A DNA stretch of 28,113 bases from an uncultured Sutterella sp. (GCA_905206365.1 CAJLHF010000028.1:1-28113); one strand, 5' to 3'; positions 6,159-14,421 are shown, numbered from the stretch's first letter. The notes: generated from the sequence alone by a model not told the origin. Numbers and translations are program-made.

Positions 6159-7982
6159 ATGCAGAAACGCGTTTTCCTCAAGGGGATTTTGGCCACCGCG
6201 CTCACGGGCGCCCTTCAGGCGCACGCCATGGGTACGGCGAGCGGGCCGGCCGTCGTCGGCTATGCGGGCCAGCAGGGCCCGCTCGGGATCGTCGAAGTGA
6301 ATCCCTACGGCGTCGCGCCGCTCACCGCCGTGATTCGCAACGGCGGCTACGAACTCCTCAAAGCGCACGTGCGCGTCGTCCCCAAGAAGAACGGGCAGGA
6401 AATCGCCTACGACGTGTCGCGTCACGCGCTCCTCACGCACGGCGGCATTCCGGTTTTCGGACTCTATGCGGACTACGCCAACCAAGTCGAAGTCGACTTT
6501 ACGTACCGGTTCGATCGGAAGGACGTTTCCGGCAAGCACACCTACACCATCTGGTGCGGCCCGGTGCGCGGCATGGAAACGGGGGCTGCGGGTCAGCGCG
6601 GCTTCCTCTTCGACGCTGAAGTGAAGAAGGTGGATCCGGCCTTTGCCGACCGCCTCTACCTCGTCAACAACATCGGCGGCCCCGTCGGAGCAAACAGCCG
6701 CGTAGTGTGGAACAACCCGATGGGCGGGGCGCTTACCTGGAACTTCCAGCCGCAGATCGCCATCATCGACACGACGGGTGAAGTGCGTTGGTATCTTGAC
6801 GCGCACGACATCTGGGATCCGAACTCGATCTACTCCGCGGGTTGCATGATGGGCTTCCGCCAGAACACGGACGGTGCCATCACCTGGGGTTACGGTCAGC
6901 GCTATGCCAAGTACGACCTGATCGGCCGGGAAATCTTCAATCGCCGCCTGCCCACGGGCTACAACGACTTTTCCCACTCGATGGATCCGATGCCCAACGG
7001 CCACTACCTCCTGCGCGTCGCGTCGGCCGACCTGCGCCGCATCGACCAGAAGCGCGTGCGCACCGTGCGCGACGTCATCATCGAGGTGGACGAAGACGGG
7101 ACCGTCGTGGACGAATGGCGCCTCTTCGACATTCTCGATCCGTACCGCTCGGACGTGATCAAAGCGCTCGACCAGGGGGCCGTCTGCCTCAACATCGACG
7201 CCTCGAAGGCCGGTCACACGCTTTCCGCCGAGGAACTGAAGGCTCAGGAAACGAGCGACAACTTCGGCGACATCGCCGGCACGGGCCCCGGCCGCAATTG
7301 GGCGCATGTCAATTCCGTCGACTACGACCCGACCGACGACTCGATCATCATCAGCTCCCGCCACCAGTCCGCCATCATCAAGATCGGCCGCGACAAGAAG
7401 GTGAAGTGGATCCTCGGCGCGCCGCGCGGTTGGCGCTCGCCTTGGAAGGAAGCGCTCCTGACGCCGGTCGACGCCGACGGCAAGCCCATCGCCTGCACGG
7501 ACGTCTCGTGCGAAGGCGGCTTCGACTGGACGTGGACGCAACACACGGCGTTCCGCATCGACGCGAAGTCCGACAAGGACGTGATCTACATTACGTCCTT
7601 CGACAACGGCGACGCACGCGGCATGGAGCAACCGGCGCTGCCCGAAGAAAAGTACAGCCGTGCGGTGATCTTCAAGATCGACCAGAAAAAGCACACGGTC
7701 GAGCAAATCTGGACGTACGGCAAGGAACGCGGTCACGGGTGGTACAGCCCGGTTACGTCGCTTACCGAATACCACGAGGACAAGGACTCGATCGTCGTCT
7801 ACTCCGCGACGGCGGGCTCCGACTTCGACCTCTCGACGGGCGCGATGAAGGGGTTGCCCAACCCCTACATCGAAGAGTTCAAGTGGGGCTCCACCGAACC
7901 CGCGGTGGAAATCCAGCTCAAGAACACGTCGGGCTATCAGGCTATGCCCATCAGCCTGAAACGCGCGTTCGAACTCAACTGA
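6159..7982 (+). CDS. assT: Arylsulfate sulfotransferase (AssT)
   Basis: Periplasmic PAPS-independent enzyme that moves sulfate from an aryl sulfate ester to a phenolic acceptor through a sulfo-histidine. It is 607 residues long, the normal size, with a signal peptide (MQKRVFLKGILATALTGALQ, cut after AHA). The expected catalytic residues are all present: His273 in FSHS, His383 in WAHVN, Arg401 in SSRHQ and His462 in TQHTAF. They correspond to His252, His356, Arg374 and His436 of the E. coli CFT073 enzyme, with nearly the same spacing. Cys446 and Cys451 (CTDVSC) match the disulfide near the active site. AGGAG stands 11 bases before the ATG. In enterobacteria assT lies with dsbL/dsbI for that disulfide; none is present here and a porin takes that place. 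A strong terminator follows. Natural substrates may be sulfated phenols in the gut (inference). Confidence 0.95.
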   Translation: MQKRVFLKGILATALTGALQAHAMGTASGPAVVGYAGQQGPLGIVEVNPYGVAPLTAVIRNGGYELLKAHVRVVPKKNGQEIAYDVSRHALLTHGGIPVFGLYADYANQVEVDFTYRFDRKDVSGKHTYTIWCGPVRGMETGAAGQRGFLFDAEVKKVDPAFADRLYLVNNIGGPVGANSRVVWNNPMGGALTWNFQPQIAIIDTTGEVRWYLDAHDIWDPNSIYSAGCMMGFRQNTDGAITWGYGQRYAKYDLIGREIFNRRLPTGYNDFSHSMDPMPNGHYLLRVASADLRRIDQKRVRTVRDVIIEVDEDGTVVDEWRLFDILDPYRSDVIKALDQGAVCLNIDASKAGHTLSAEELKAQETSDNFGDIAGTGPGRNWAHVNSVDYDPTDDSIIISSRHQSAIIKIGRDKKVKWILGAPRGWRSPWKEALLTPVDADGKPIACTDVSCEGGFDWTWTQHTAFRIDAKSDKDVIYITSFDNGDARGMEQPALPEEKYSRAVIFKIDQKKHTVEQIWTYGKERGHGWYSPVTSLTEYHEDKDSIVVYSATAGSDFDLSTGAMKGLPNPYIEEFKWGSTEPAVEIQLKNTSGYQAMPISLKRAFELN

Positions 7983-8039
7983 CATCCGCTCGCGAGAGGT
8001 CCTGCACTCCGGCGTGAGAACCTCTCTGAGTGACACCGT

Positions 8040-8081
8040 CCCCTGAAAAACGTCCGAAGTTTTTCAGGGGATTGCTTTTTT
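8040..8081 (+). terminator. Terminator of the porin/assT operon
   Basis: CCCCTGAAAAAC (8040-8051) pairs perfectly with GTTTTTCAGGGG (8059-8070) around a 7-base loop, followed by ATTGCTTTTTT. It lies 58 bases after the assT stop, between convergent assT and the LysR gene, and may also slow transcription from the minus strand. A weaker inverted repeat (GAGAGGT at 7994-8000 and ACCTCTC at 8020-8026) precedes it. Confidence 0.92.
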
Positions 8082-8120
8082 CCAAGAGGTCGACGGAAAG
8101 CTCGCGGTGGCGTTTTAGGT

Positions 8121-9068
8121 TCAGGACGGTTCGATCGGCGTCGAAGGATCCTCGGCGAGTTGGCGCGCGTTGGCGGCGAGAATCGATCGAACCCACTGAC
8201 GCGCGGGCGACGCGTGCGTGCGCTCGTGCCAGAGGAGAAGCTGCGTGCGCGGTTCCGTTCGCTCGGAGACCCGCAACACCGTGAGGCCGAGGCGCTCGAG
8301 CATATCGTGGTCGTAAAGAAGCGGCACGCTCAGCGTGAAGTCGCCGTGCTGCAGGAGCCGAAACCCCATCCCGTAGCTCGGCACGTAAAAGGCCGTTCGC
8401 TGGTACGCCTCGAAAGGGAAAATACAGGGCGCCTGCGCTTCGGAGTAGGTCGCACAGATCCGTTCGAAATCGTGCAGCGCCTCAACCGGTACGGTTTCGT
8501 CGGGACCGAGCGTCGCCTGGAGCTTCGCAAGCGGATGCTCGTTTCGCACGAGGACGGCGGGGCGCGGTTTGCGCAGCATCATCGTGTGGATGTTGGGACT
8601 TCCGAGCGGAAAGTACCAGATCACCATGTCGAGGCTCCCGTTGGCGAGCTTCGACTCGATCTCAAGATCGAGGTAGCGAAATTCCAACGCGATGCCGGGC
8701 GCGGCCTTTCGCACCATCAGCGCGGTACGCACGCTCAGACCCGAGAAAAGGTCGTAGTCGATGCAGCCGATGCGAATCACCTCCTGGTGCGAGGACGGAT
8801 CGAACCATGAGGGTTCGCAGAGGTCGCGCATCCCTTCGACGAGGCGTTCCACGGCCGGTATATGTTCGACCATGAAGGGCGTCGGCATCATCGTGTTGGC
8901 ATAGCGAACGAAGAGCTTGTCGCCGAAGAGTTCGCGCATTTCGGCAATCCGACGGCTCAAGGTGGGCGAGGAGAGACCGAGCGCGAGTGCCGTCTCCTTT
9001 TGCGAATGCGTGCGATAGAGCGACCGCAGAATCCGCAGATCCTGCAGCGTGAGTTGTTGGAGGTCCAT
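8121..9068 (-). CDS. LysR-family transcriptional regulator
   Basis: A 315-residue regulator. The N-terminal winged helix-turn-helix (about residues 6-65: LQDLRILRSLYRTHS, then ETALALGLSSPTLSRRIAEM) is typical of LysR, and a periplasmic-binding-protein-like effector domain follows from about residue 95. The ATG at 9068 gives the correct N-terminus, and GAAAGAG precedes it. It converges with the assT operon and lies downstream of the SMR exporter gene on the same strand, separated from it by a terminator, so it has its own promoter. LysR proteins usually regulate neighbouring genes, so porin/assT or the exporter are possible targets; the sequence does not decide this. Confidence 0.92.
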   Translation of the reverse strand: MDLQQLTLQDLRILRSLYRTHSQKETALALGLSSPTLSRRIAEMRELFGDKLFVRYANTMMPTPFMVEHIPAVERLVEGMRDLCEPSWFDPSSHQEVIRIGCIDYDLFSGLSVRTALMVRKAAPGIALEFRYLDLEIESKLANGSLDMVIWYFPLGSPNIHTMMLRKPRPAVLVRNEHPLAKLQATLGPDETVPVEALHDFERICATYSEAQAPCIFPFEAYQRTAFYVPSYGMGFRLLQHGDFTLSVPLLYDHDMLERLGLTVLRVSERTEPRTQLLLWHERTHASPARQWVRSILAANARQLAEDPSTPIEPS

Positions 9069-9100
9069 GCGAGGTATCTCTTTCGGGTGGGGTCGCGGCG

Positions 9101-9106
9101 ATTATA
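9101..9106 (-). promoter_or_regulatory. Candidate -10 box of the LysR gene
   Basis: On the minus strand this reads TATAAT, a perfect -10, placed to give a leader of about 26 bases before the ATG. No good -35 lies 16-18 bases upstream, so the promoter may be weak or activator-dependent. Confidence 0.45.
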
Positions 9107-9177
9107 GAGAACCTCAAGGACGTACGGGTTTACGGGTTGTATCGAAAACGATGCAAGTGCAAGGACTCCCCGCATTC

Positions 9178-9215
9178 GAAAAAGAGAAGCCCCCGAGCGC
9201 ATGCCGTTCGGGGGC
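9178..9215 (-). terminator. Terminator of the SMR exporter gene
   Basis: On the minus strand GCCCCCGA (8 bp, 9215-9208) pairs with TCGGGGGC (9196-9189), and the T-rich TTCTCTTTTTC follows. It lies 28 bases after the exporter stop and before the LysR promoter. The plus-strand side is also moderately T-rich. Confidence 0.75.
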
Positions 9216-9242
9216 CGTTGTTGTTTGGGGCGTCGTGCGCGC

Positions 9243-9569
9243 TCAGTGCGCGAGCTTCAGACCGATGACGCCGACGAGGATCATGAAGAGAAAGAAGATC
9301 CGCAGCATCGAGGTGCTGTCGCCGAAAAAGATCATCCCGATCACCGCCGTGCCGACGCCGCCGATCGCGGTCCAGACGATGTAGGCCGTGCCGATCGGAA
9401 TCGTCTTCTGGGCCTGAAAAAGGAAGTACCCCGAGGCCACCATGGAAAGGACGGAAAGGCCGATCCAAACCCAGGACATGCGGCCTTCGGCCGCGTTGGC
9501 AAGCTTGAAGCCGAGCGGCCAGCCCATTTCGAAGAGTCCCGCAACGATGAGGTAGGTCCAGGAAAGCAT
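9243..9569 (-). CDS. sugE: Small multidrug resistance exporter, SugE/Gdx (guanidinium) type
   Basis: A 108-residue inner-membrane protein with four hydrophobic helices, the size of SMR transporters. Glu14 in GLFEMGW is the proton/substrate-binding glutamate. The GTAYIVWTAIGGVGTA block (about 60-75) and the ending IGLKLAH match the SugE/Gdx branch, which exports guanidinium with proton exchange, better than the EmrE branch. It works as an antiparallel dimer. The start at 9569 is chosen because it gives the right length and begins at helix 1; the frame is open further upstream but that sequence is not SMR-like. No clear Shine-Dalgarno is seen. No guanidine riboswitch could be recognised in the leader, although such genes often have one. 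Confidence 0.88.
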   Translation of the reverse strand: MLSWTYLIVAGLFEMGWPLGFKLANAAEGRMSWVWIGLSVLSMVASGYFLFQAQKTIPIGTAYIVWTAIGGVGTAVIGMIFFGDSTSMLRIFFLFMILVGVIGLKLAH

Positions 9570-9662
9570 GACGGTCGAGAAGTCGATAAAAGAGAAACGA
9601 GTCGAAAGCAAGCCGCTTGGGAACACGTTGTCGGTTCCCTCGGACTTCGGAAGCGAATGCGG

Positions 9663-9668
9663 ATTGTA
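9663..9668 (-). promoter_or_regulatory. Candidate -10 box of the SMR exporter gene
   Basis: The minus strand reads TACAAT, 5 of 6 matches to the -10 consensus, about 93 bases before the ATG. No convincing -35 is seen. The predicted leader of about 85 bases holds the hairpin GGGAAC/GTTCCC (in 9598-9636) but neither an ACGR-loop pair nor another known guanidine-sensing motif. Confidence 0.35.
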
Positions 9669-9777
9669 CCTGCCTTGCTCGACCCGGTCGAATGTGCGGC
9701 TAGGAATCGCCCGCCTTCCGAACGGCAACCGTCGGAAATTACCCTTCCTTCTTCTCCTTCGAACGCCGTTTTTCCCG

Positions 9778-9806
9778 CCGAAGTCGGGTCCAACACCCGA
9801 CTTCGG
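9778..9806. other. Perfect 12-bp stem-loop between divergent genes
   Basis: CCGAAGTCGGGT (9778-9789) pairs perfectly with ACCCGACTTCGG (9795-9806) around CCAAC. It has no T-run on either side, so it is not an intrinsic terminator. It lies between the divergent SMR exporter and flavoprotein genes. It could be an operator, a regulatory RNA element or a boundary element. The rest of 9570-10101 shows no credible gene. Confidence 0.5.
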
Positions 9807-9995
9807 TCGGTACGCGCGGCGCGTGCCTCTCCGTCTTTCCCGAAAACCCTTGAAGAATGAAACACACGGCTTGACGCTTCGCGTTCGCGGTGCGCGACAT
9901 TCGTCGTGAGGACACTCGGAGAGGCTCCCGATGCTCGGTAAAAACCCGAATCCCATTCGTCGACAACGCCTCTCAGGCTATCTCTTAAGGGGTAT

Positions 9996-10009
9996 TTGAC
10001 TTGTGTCAC
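9996..10009 (+). promoter_or_regulatory. Fnr/Crp-type box upstream of the flavoprotein gene
   Basis: TTGACTTGTGTCAC has two five-base half sites, TTGAC and GTCAC, separated by four bases, with one mismatch from perfect symmetry. It resembles the Fnr/Dnr site format TTGAT-N4-ATCAA. It lies 93-106 bases before the ATG at 10102, a plausible activator position for a gene of anaerobic respiration. Confidence 0.4.
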
Positions 10010-10101
10010 GCCCTCGGTCGTACCTTTGTCGTCGTTCTCGCGGCGCCGCACGTGCGGCGTCATTTCGGCTTTATTCCGGTTTTGACAAAGACAAACCAAT
10101 C

Positions 10102-12060
10102 ATGACCAACGCTTTCTCGCGTCGCGCGTTCCTGCGCAACACCATCGCCGGCAGCGCATCTCTTGCGGCCGTCGGCGCCCGGGCGGCTTCGGCGGGCGTC
10201 TACAAGCCCGGCGTCTACTCCGCGACCGCCCAGGGTATCGGCGGCGACGTCGTCGTGACGATGACGTTCGACGCCAACCGCATCACGGACGTGGTGCTTG
10301 ACGTTTCGCACGAAACTCCCTCGATCGGTCAGGCGGCGGCCGAGACCCTCAAGAAATCCCTCATGGCGGCGCAGAGCGCCGAAATCGACGCCGTTTCGGG
10401 CGCCACGATCACCTCGCGAGCCGTGCACCAGGCCGCGGCGAAGTGTATCGCCCAGGCCCGCGGCGAAATTCCGGTTGAAGTCGTCAACAAGCAAGACGAA
10501 GAGGGCGACGACGGCGACTGGCTCGGCAAGGAACCCGAGTTCGCCGAAAGCGAAATCACGGCGACCCACCGCACGGACATCCTCGTCGTCGGTTGCGGCA
10601 CGGGCGGCATGTTCGCCGTGGCGTCGGCTGCCGAAGCAGGCGGCAAGGTGATCGGCATCGACCGCTTCCCGGTCGGCACGGGCGTGCGCAAAGACCTCGG
10701 CGCGATCGACAGCCGCTACCAGAAGGAATGGGGCACGAAGATCGACAAGTTCGAATTCATCGCCATGGCGACGCAGTACGCGGGCGGTCACATCCGTCAG
10801 GACCTCGTCAAGCTCTGGTGCGACGAATCGGGCGCCGTCATCGACTGGCTCGGCGACCTTATGGCCGAACGCGGGCTCACGCTCAAACACGAATCGGGCG
10901 ACAAAGGGGACGATACCCGCTTCAAGCACTTTGCGATCGGCCATTCGCCGCAGAACGACGTCAAGGACGCGGACGGGAAGTCGATCGACCTCAACCGCGT
11001 GCTCTACGACTATGCGGTCAAGCACGGCGCCCGCTTCGACTATTCGACGACGATGTTGAAGCTCGAAAAGAAGGACGGACGCGTCACGGGCTGCATCGCC
11101 CGCAACGCCGACGGCAAGCTCGTTCGCTACGTCGCCGCCAAGGGCGTCGTGGTCGCGACGGGCGGCTACGCGCGCAACTACAAGATGATCGAAGCGCTCC
11201 AGCCCTGGAATCTTCGCATCGTCGGCCGCACGGGCGCCATGCCGGGCGCCCGCGGCGACGGCATCCGCGCCTGCCTCTGGGCGGGTGCGAAGATGGACGA
11301 AACGCACTCGATGATGATGTTCGACCGTTGCGCGATCCGTCCCGACCAGAAACCGGGCCGCGAAACGATCGAATCGGGCGACAGCGGCATGTTCTGGATG
11401 GGCTCGCAGCCCTGGCTCAAGCTCGACTCCGACGGCAAGCGCTTCATGAACGAGTCGGGTACGTACGAAAACGTCCTCCACGCGAACGAGTACCACAAGG
11501 ACCACGCCCACTACACGCTCTTCGACTCGAACTGGATGAAGTACGCCGAAGCCTTCAAGATGCACGGTTGCTCGCGCATGTTCCCGTTTGAAAACGGGGC
11601 CGTGCCCAACCGAGGCTGGCAGGATGTGGAGCGGGCGCTCCACGGACTCGTCGAAAAAGGCTTCGTCAAGAAGGCCGACACGATCGAGGATCTCGCGCAT
11701 GCCCTGGGACTTCCGGTCGACGCCGTGAAGGCGAGCATCAAGCGCAACAACGAACTCTACGCGAAGGGCGAAGACGTCGACTTCGGGAAGGAAAAGCACC
11801 GTCTCTCCCCCATTGACAAGCCCCCCTTCTACGGCGCGAAGAATGTCGGCTGGATGCTTTGCACGATGGACGGGATCCATATCAACACCGACATGAACGC
11901 GATGGATCCGGAAGGCAAGCCCATCCCGGGCCTTTACGTCATCGGCAACGACAGCGGTGCCTTCTTCGCGAACGAATACCCGAACCTCGCGACGGGGCTC
12001 GCCTGCGGTCGCACCGTGACCTTCGGCCGCCTCGTGGGCCTCAAGCTCGCACGCTCCTAA
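10102..12060 (+). CDS. Tat-exported flavoprotein reductase with FMN-binding and FAD domains
   Basis: A 652-residue protein with three parts. Residues 1-32 form a twin-arginine signal (FSRRAFLR, then a hydrophobic stretch and ARA/ASA). Residues 36-120 form an FMN_bind domain with DAVSGATITS at 96-105; the Thr of SGAT (Thr102) is the expected ApbE flavinylation site. The FAD-binding reductase domain runs from about 158 (LVVGCGTGG) to 646 (IPGLYVIGN at 608-616). This architecture matches periplasmic urocanate and fumarate reductases that take electrons through covalent FMN. The residues expected as HHTMGG read MLCTMDG (585-591), so the catalytic histidine is absent and the acceptor is probably neither fumarate nor urocanate. 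The ATG at 10102 is chosen because it begins the Tat signal; a GTG 99 bases upstream would add a non-signal stretch. A porin pseudogene follows. Confidence 0.9.
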   Translation: MTNAFSRRAFLRNTIAGSASLAAVGARAASAGVYKPGVYSATAQGIGGDVVVTMTFDANRITDVVLDVSHETPSIGQAAAETLKKSLMAAQSAEIDAVSGATITSRAVHQAAAKCIAQARGEIPVEVVNKQDEEGDDGDWLGKEPEFAESEITATHRTDILVVGCGTGGMFAVASAAEAGGKVIGIDRFPVGTGVRKDLGAIDSRYQKEWGTKIDKFEFIAMATQYAGGHIRQDLVKLWCDESGAVIDWLGDLMAERGLTLKHESGDKGDDTRFKHFAIGHSPQNDVKDADGKSIDLNRVLYDYAVKHGARFDYSTTMLKLEKKDGRVTGCIARNADGKLVRYVAAKGVVVATGGYARNYKMIEALQPWNLRIVGRTGAMPGARGDGIRACLWAGAKMDETHSMMMFDRCAIRPDQKPGRETIESGDSGMFWMGSQPWLKLDSDGKRFMNESGTYENVLHANEYHKDHAHYTLFDSNWMKYAEAFKMHGCSRMFPFENGAVPNRGWQDVERALHGLVEKGFVKKADTIEDLAHALGLPVDAVKASIKRNNELYAKGEDVDFGKEKHRLSPIDKPPFYGAKNVGWMLCTMDGIHINTDMNAMDPEGKPIPGLYVIGNDSGAFFANEYPNLATGLACGRTVTFGRLVGLKLARS

Positions 12061-12073
12061 CCTGCTGCGAACA

Positions 12074-12125
12074 CTCCCGAGCCCCCGGTTCCGCTCTTGC
12101 CCGGGGCTCGGGAGCCGTTCCTTCC
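12074..12125 (+). terminator. Probable terminator after the flavoprotein gene
   Basis: CTCCCGAGCCCC (12074-12085) pairs perfectly with GGGGCTCGGGAG (12103-12114), 12 pairs. The tail CCGTTCCTTCCCTT is only moderately T-rich. It lies 14 bases after the stop codon. Confidence 0.65.
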
Positions 12126-12166
12126 CTTCACGACCCGATTTCAACCCTCATTCCCAAAAGAACAAC

Positions 12167-13278
12167 ATGAAAAAGACCCTTCTTCATGCGGCTTCGCTCG
12201 CCGCGCTTGCGGCCCCCGCGACGGCCTCCGACATCGAACTCTACGGCGTTCTCGACTTGGGTCTCTCCGTGTAGCACCGCGAATACGCCGACGGCACCGA
12301 TTCGACGCAAAACCGCATGGTTTCCGGTCAGTCCAAAGGCTCGCGCTTCGGCAGTAAGGGCGAAGAAAACCTCGGCAACGGCCTCAAAGTGGGGTTCGTG
12401 CTTGAAAACGGCTACGCGGCCGACTCGGGTGATTTCAGCCAGGGCGGCCGCCTCTTCGGGCGCGACGCGCGCCTCTACCTCGACGGCAACTTCGGGTACC
12501 TCTCCTTCGGCCGCATGGGTCCGATTGTCGGCGGCAACGGCCCGTACGCCCGCTTCGGTCGCGCGGTGGGCCCGTTCTCCTGCGGTTGGGGTGAAATCGG
12601 CGGCATCCTCCAGGTGGTTTCGCTCGGTTACGACTACGTTGACAACGCCGTCGCCTACACGACGCCCATCTTTGCCGGACTTGATGCGTCCGTTCAGTAT
12701 TCCTTCGGCACCGACACGACGAAGTACGGTTTGGGCGTCGAAGGGAAGAGCTCCGTCAAACACATGGCGAGCGGCGCAATTCGTTACCGCAACGACAAGA
12801 TGATGGTCGCCTTCGGCGTTGAATCCATCAACCAGGGCAGCCTGCCGCCGACACGGCACGGCTCGACGACAGCTTCTCCTGGAACCTCGGTGCGAATTAC
12901 GACACCGGTTGGGCGAAGTTCTACGGCTACGCCAAGCTATTCGAAAGCTACGCGTCCGCAGCCAAGACGACCACCTTCTCGGTCGCATCGGGCGTGGACG
13001 GCTGGGGTGTGAACTTCGGCGTCGACGTACCCGCCTTCGGCGGCACGGCGAAGTTCGGCATCGGCTACGGCGACTTCGAAGGGAGCCACGACGCCGCCAT
13101 GACGATGGACACCTGACAGACCGCCGTCGGCTACACGTACGCGCTCTCGCGCCGTACGACGCTCTACACGGCCGCCGACTGGATCGCATCCGACTACTCG
13201 AAGGCCTACAAGGCCGAAAAGCCGACCTCCATGGAAAACGTGATGGAATTCACGGTCGGGATCCTCCATCAGTTCTGA
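12167..13278 (+). pseudogene. Porin pseudogene with two stops and a frameshift
   Basis: A Gram-negative porin gene of normal length (about 370 codons). It has a clear signal peptide (MKKTLLHAASLAALAAPATA), the classic start SDIELYGVLDLGLSV, internal porin segments such as GSRFGSKGEENLGNGLKVGF and GYLSFGRMG, and the terminal aromatic residue (VGILHQF). It is broken three times. A TAG stands at codon 36 (12272-12274). A net loss of one base near 12840-12855 moves the reading from frame 2 to frame 1. A TGA stands at 13114-13116 within DT-stop-QTAVGYTYALS. After the frameshift the protein continues as LDDSFSWNLGANYDTG. It was probably the channel partner of the flavoprotein upstream. The sequence is otherwise well preserved, which points to recent inactivation. 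Confidence 0.88.
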
Positions 13279-13316
13279 TCTCCGAACCATTCTTTCCGTT
13301 CGTTCGCGACGCTCTT

Positions 13317-13349
13317 CGACGCCCCGTACGTCGAGGGGCGTTGTTTTTT
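13317..13349 (+). terminator. Terminator after the porin pseudogene
   Basis: CGACGCCCC (13317-13325) pairs with GGGGCGTTG (13335-13343) including one G-U pair, followed by TTTTTT. It separates the pseudogene from the convergent MerR-family gene. Confidence 0.85.
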
Positions 13350-13358
13350 CGGCGGGCC

Positions 13359-14198
13359 TCAAACGTGTTCTACGGGGAGAATGAAGCGCCCGAGCCCGGG
13401 GCGCATCTTGCCCATTTCGTCCGTCAGGCGCATTTCCTTGATAAAGAGCGCGTCGCCCGTCACACGAAAACCGAGTTCGCGCAGCAGTTTGTGTGCGGCA
13501 TGTCGTCCTTCGGCCGCGGCCGTCATGTCGAAAGCTCCTTTGAGCCCGCAGAAATGGAAAACAAACGCTCGACCGAATTCGAGTCTTTCCACGACCTCGT
13601 TGCGGGGAATCCCGTAGCGCTCAAGAAGCCGCTCCGGCACCGCAAAGCCCCAGTGCACCGTATCAGAGCCTTCGCAGGGACCGTGCCTTAAGAGCATCGC
13701 GGACTTCGTGACGGGAAGCCAGGCGCACCAGTCACGCAACAACTCCCGGATGCGGTCGTCATCGATAAACTCGCAGCCGTTCGTATGCCGCAAGAAAACG
13801 TAGGGGTCGAGCTCCCGAATCTCCCAGTCGATCGGACGCTTGCGACGCGCTTCGAACCAGCGCTCCAAGGTTTCCTCGGCCTCGACGATCGCCTGAAGAC
13901 GCTCGATCGTGCGGCGTATCTCGCGGGTGCGCTCGCCGAGAAGCGTCATCGCGCGTTCGGCATCGCAAACCGTGTAGTCCCGCATGGCCCGAATGCTCAC
14001 GCCGTAGTTGCGAAGCCGCAGGTAGTCGATCACGCGCGCGGACTGTTCGAACGAGTAGTAGCGGTACCCGCTCGGCGTACGGTGCGCTTCGAGGAGCCCG
14101 CTTTCCTGGTAGTGCTTCAGAAAGTCCGCGGTGACACCCACGCCCCGGGCGAAGTCGCCGATGCGATAGCGTTTCGGGCCTCGTTTGTCATGATCCAT
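13359..14198 (-). CDS. MerR-family transcriptional regulator
   Basis: A 279-residue regulator. Residues about 9-75 form the MerR winged helix (KRYRIGDFARGVGVTADFLK, then HYQESGLLEAHRTPSGYRYY), followed by a dimerisation helix (about 88-120) and a large effector domain of about 155 residues that I do not recognise by sequence. The length and absence of a Cys metal site fit the ligand-sensing branch rather than metal sensors. The ATG at 14198 is preceded by AAGGAG nine bases away, which favours it over an upstream ATG at 14255. It lies on the same strand 223 bases after the amidohydrolase gene, so it may belong to that cluster, but a stem-loop stands in the gap. Confidence 0.87.
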   Translation of the reverse strand: MDHDKRGPKRYRIGDFARGVGVTADFLKHYQESGLLEAHRTPSGYRYYSFEQSARVIDYLRLRNYGVSIRAMRDYTVCDAERAMTLLGERTREIRRTIERLQAIVEAEETLERWFEARRKRPIDWEIRELDPYVFLRHTNGCEFIDDDRIRELLRDWCAWLPVTKSAMLLRHGPCEGSDTVHWGFAVPERLLERYGIPRNEVVERLEFGRAFVFHFCGLKGAFDMTAAAEGRHAAHKLLRELGFRVTGDALFIKEMRLTDEMGKMRPGLGRFILPVEHV

Positions 14199-14376
14199 GC
14201 GGTACGGCTCCTTAATTTTCAATGGGATAAAAGGTCGGGGCGCCGAGCGCGGCAACGGGCTCGACGCACTTCCATTCTATAGAGCACGTCGACTCGGACG
14301 CATTTTCCTTCGGCACGATCCGAAGCCTTTGTAGAAGCCGTGACGCCTTGCCGCGCAGGCTCGCCGGCCGTTCCAC

Positions 14377-14395
14377 CCTTGTCGAGCCGACAAGG
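14377..14395. other. Stem-loop between the amidohydrolase and MerR genes
   Basis: CCTTGTCG and CGACAAGG pair perfectly around a 3-base loop, 27 bases past the amidohydrolase stop. There is no T-run on the minus strand, so at most it is a partial terminator or a processing site. The gap 14199-14421 shows nothing else. Confidence 0.4.
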
Positions 14396-14421
14396 ATGGA
14401 GACGTGCGACGCTCTACTCGG

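Noticed and set aside
5061..8036. A 991-codon open frame on the minus strand opposite the porin and assT genes
   Set aside because: It is a shadow of GC-rich codon use. The translation is rich in Arg, Val and Asp, matches no family, and the plus strand encodes two clear proteins.
10060..12144. A 694-codon open frame on the minus strand opposite the flavoprotein gene
   Set aside because: Same kind of antisense shadow; no domain, signal or ribosome binding site.
13114..13116. Recoding of TGA as an amino acid in the porin gene
   Set aside because: The same gene also has a TAG and a frameshift, and intact genes here use TGA as a normal stop, so pseudogene decay is simpler.
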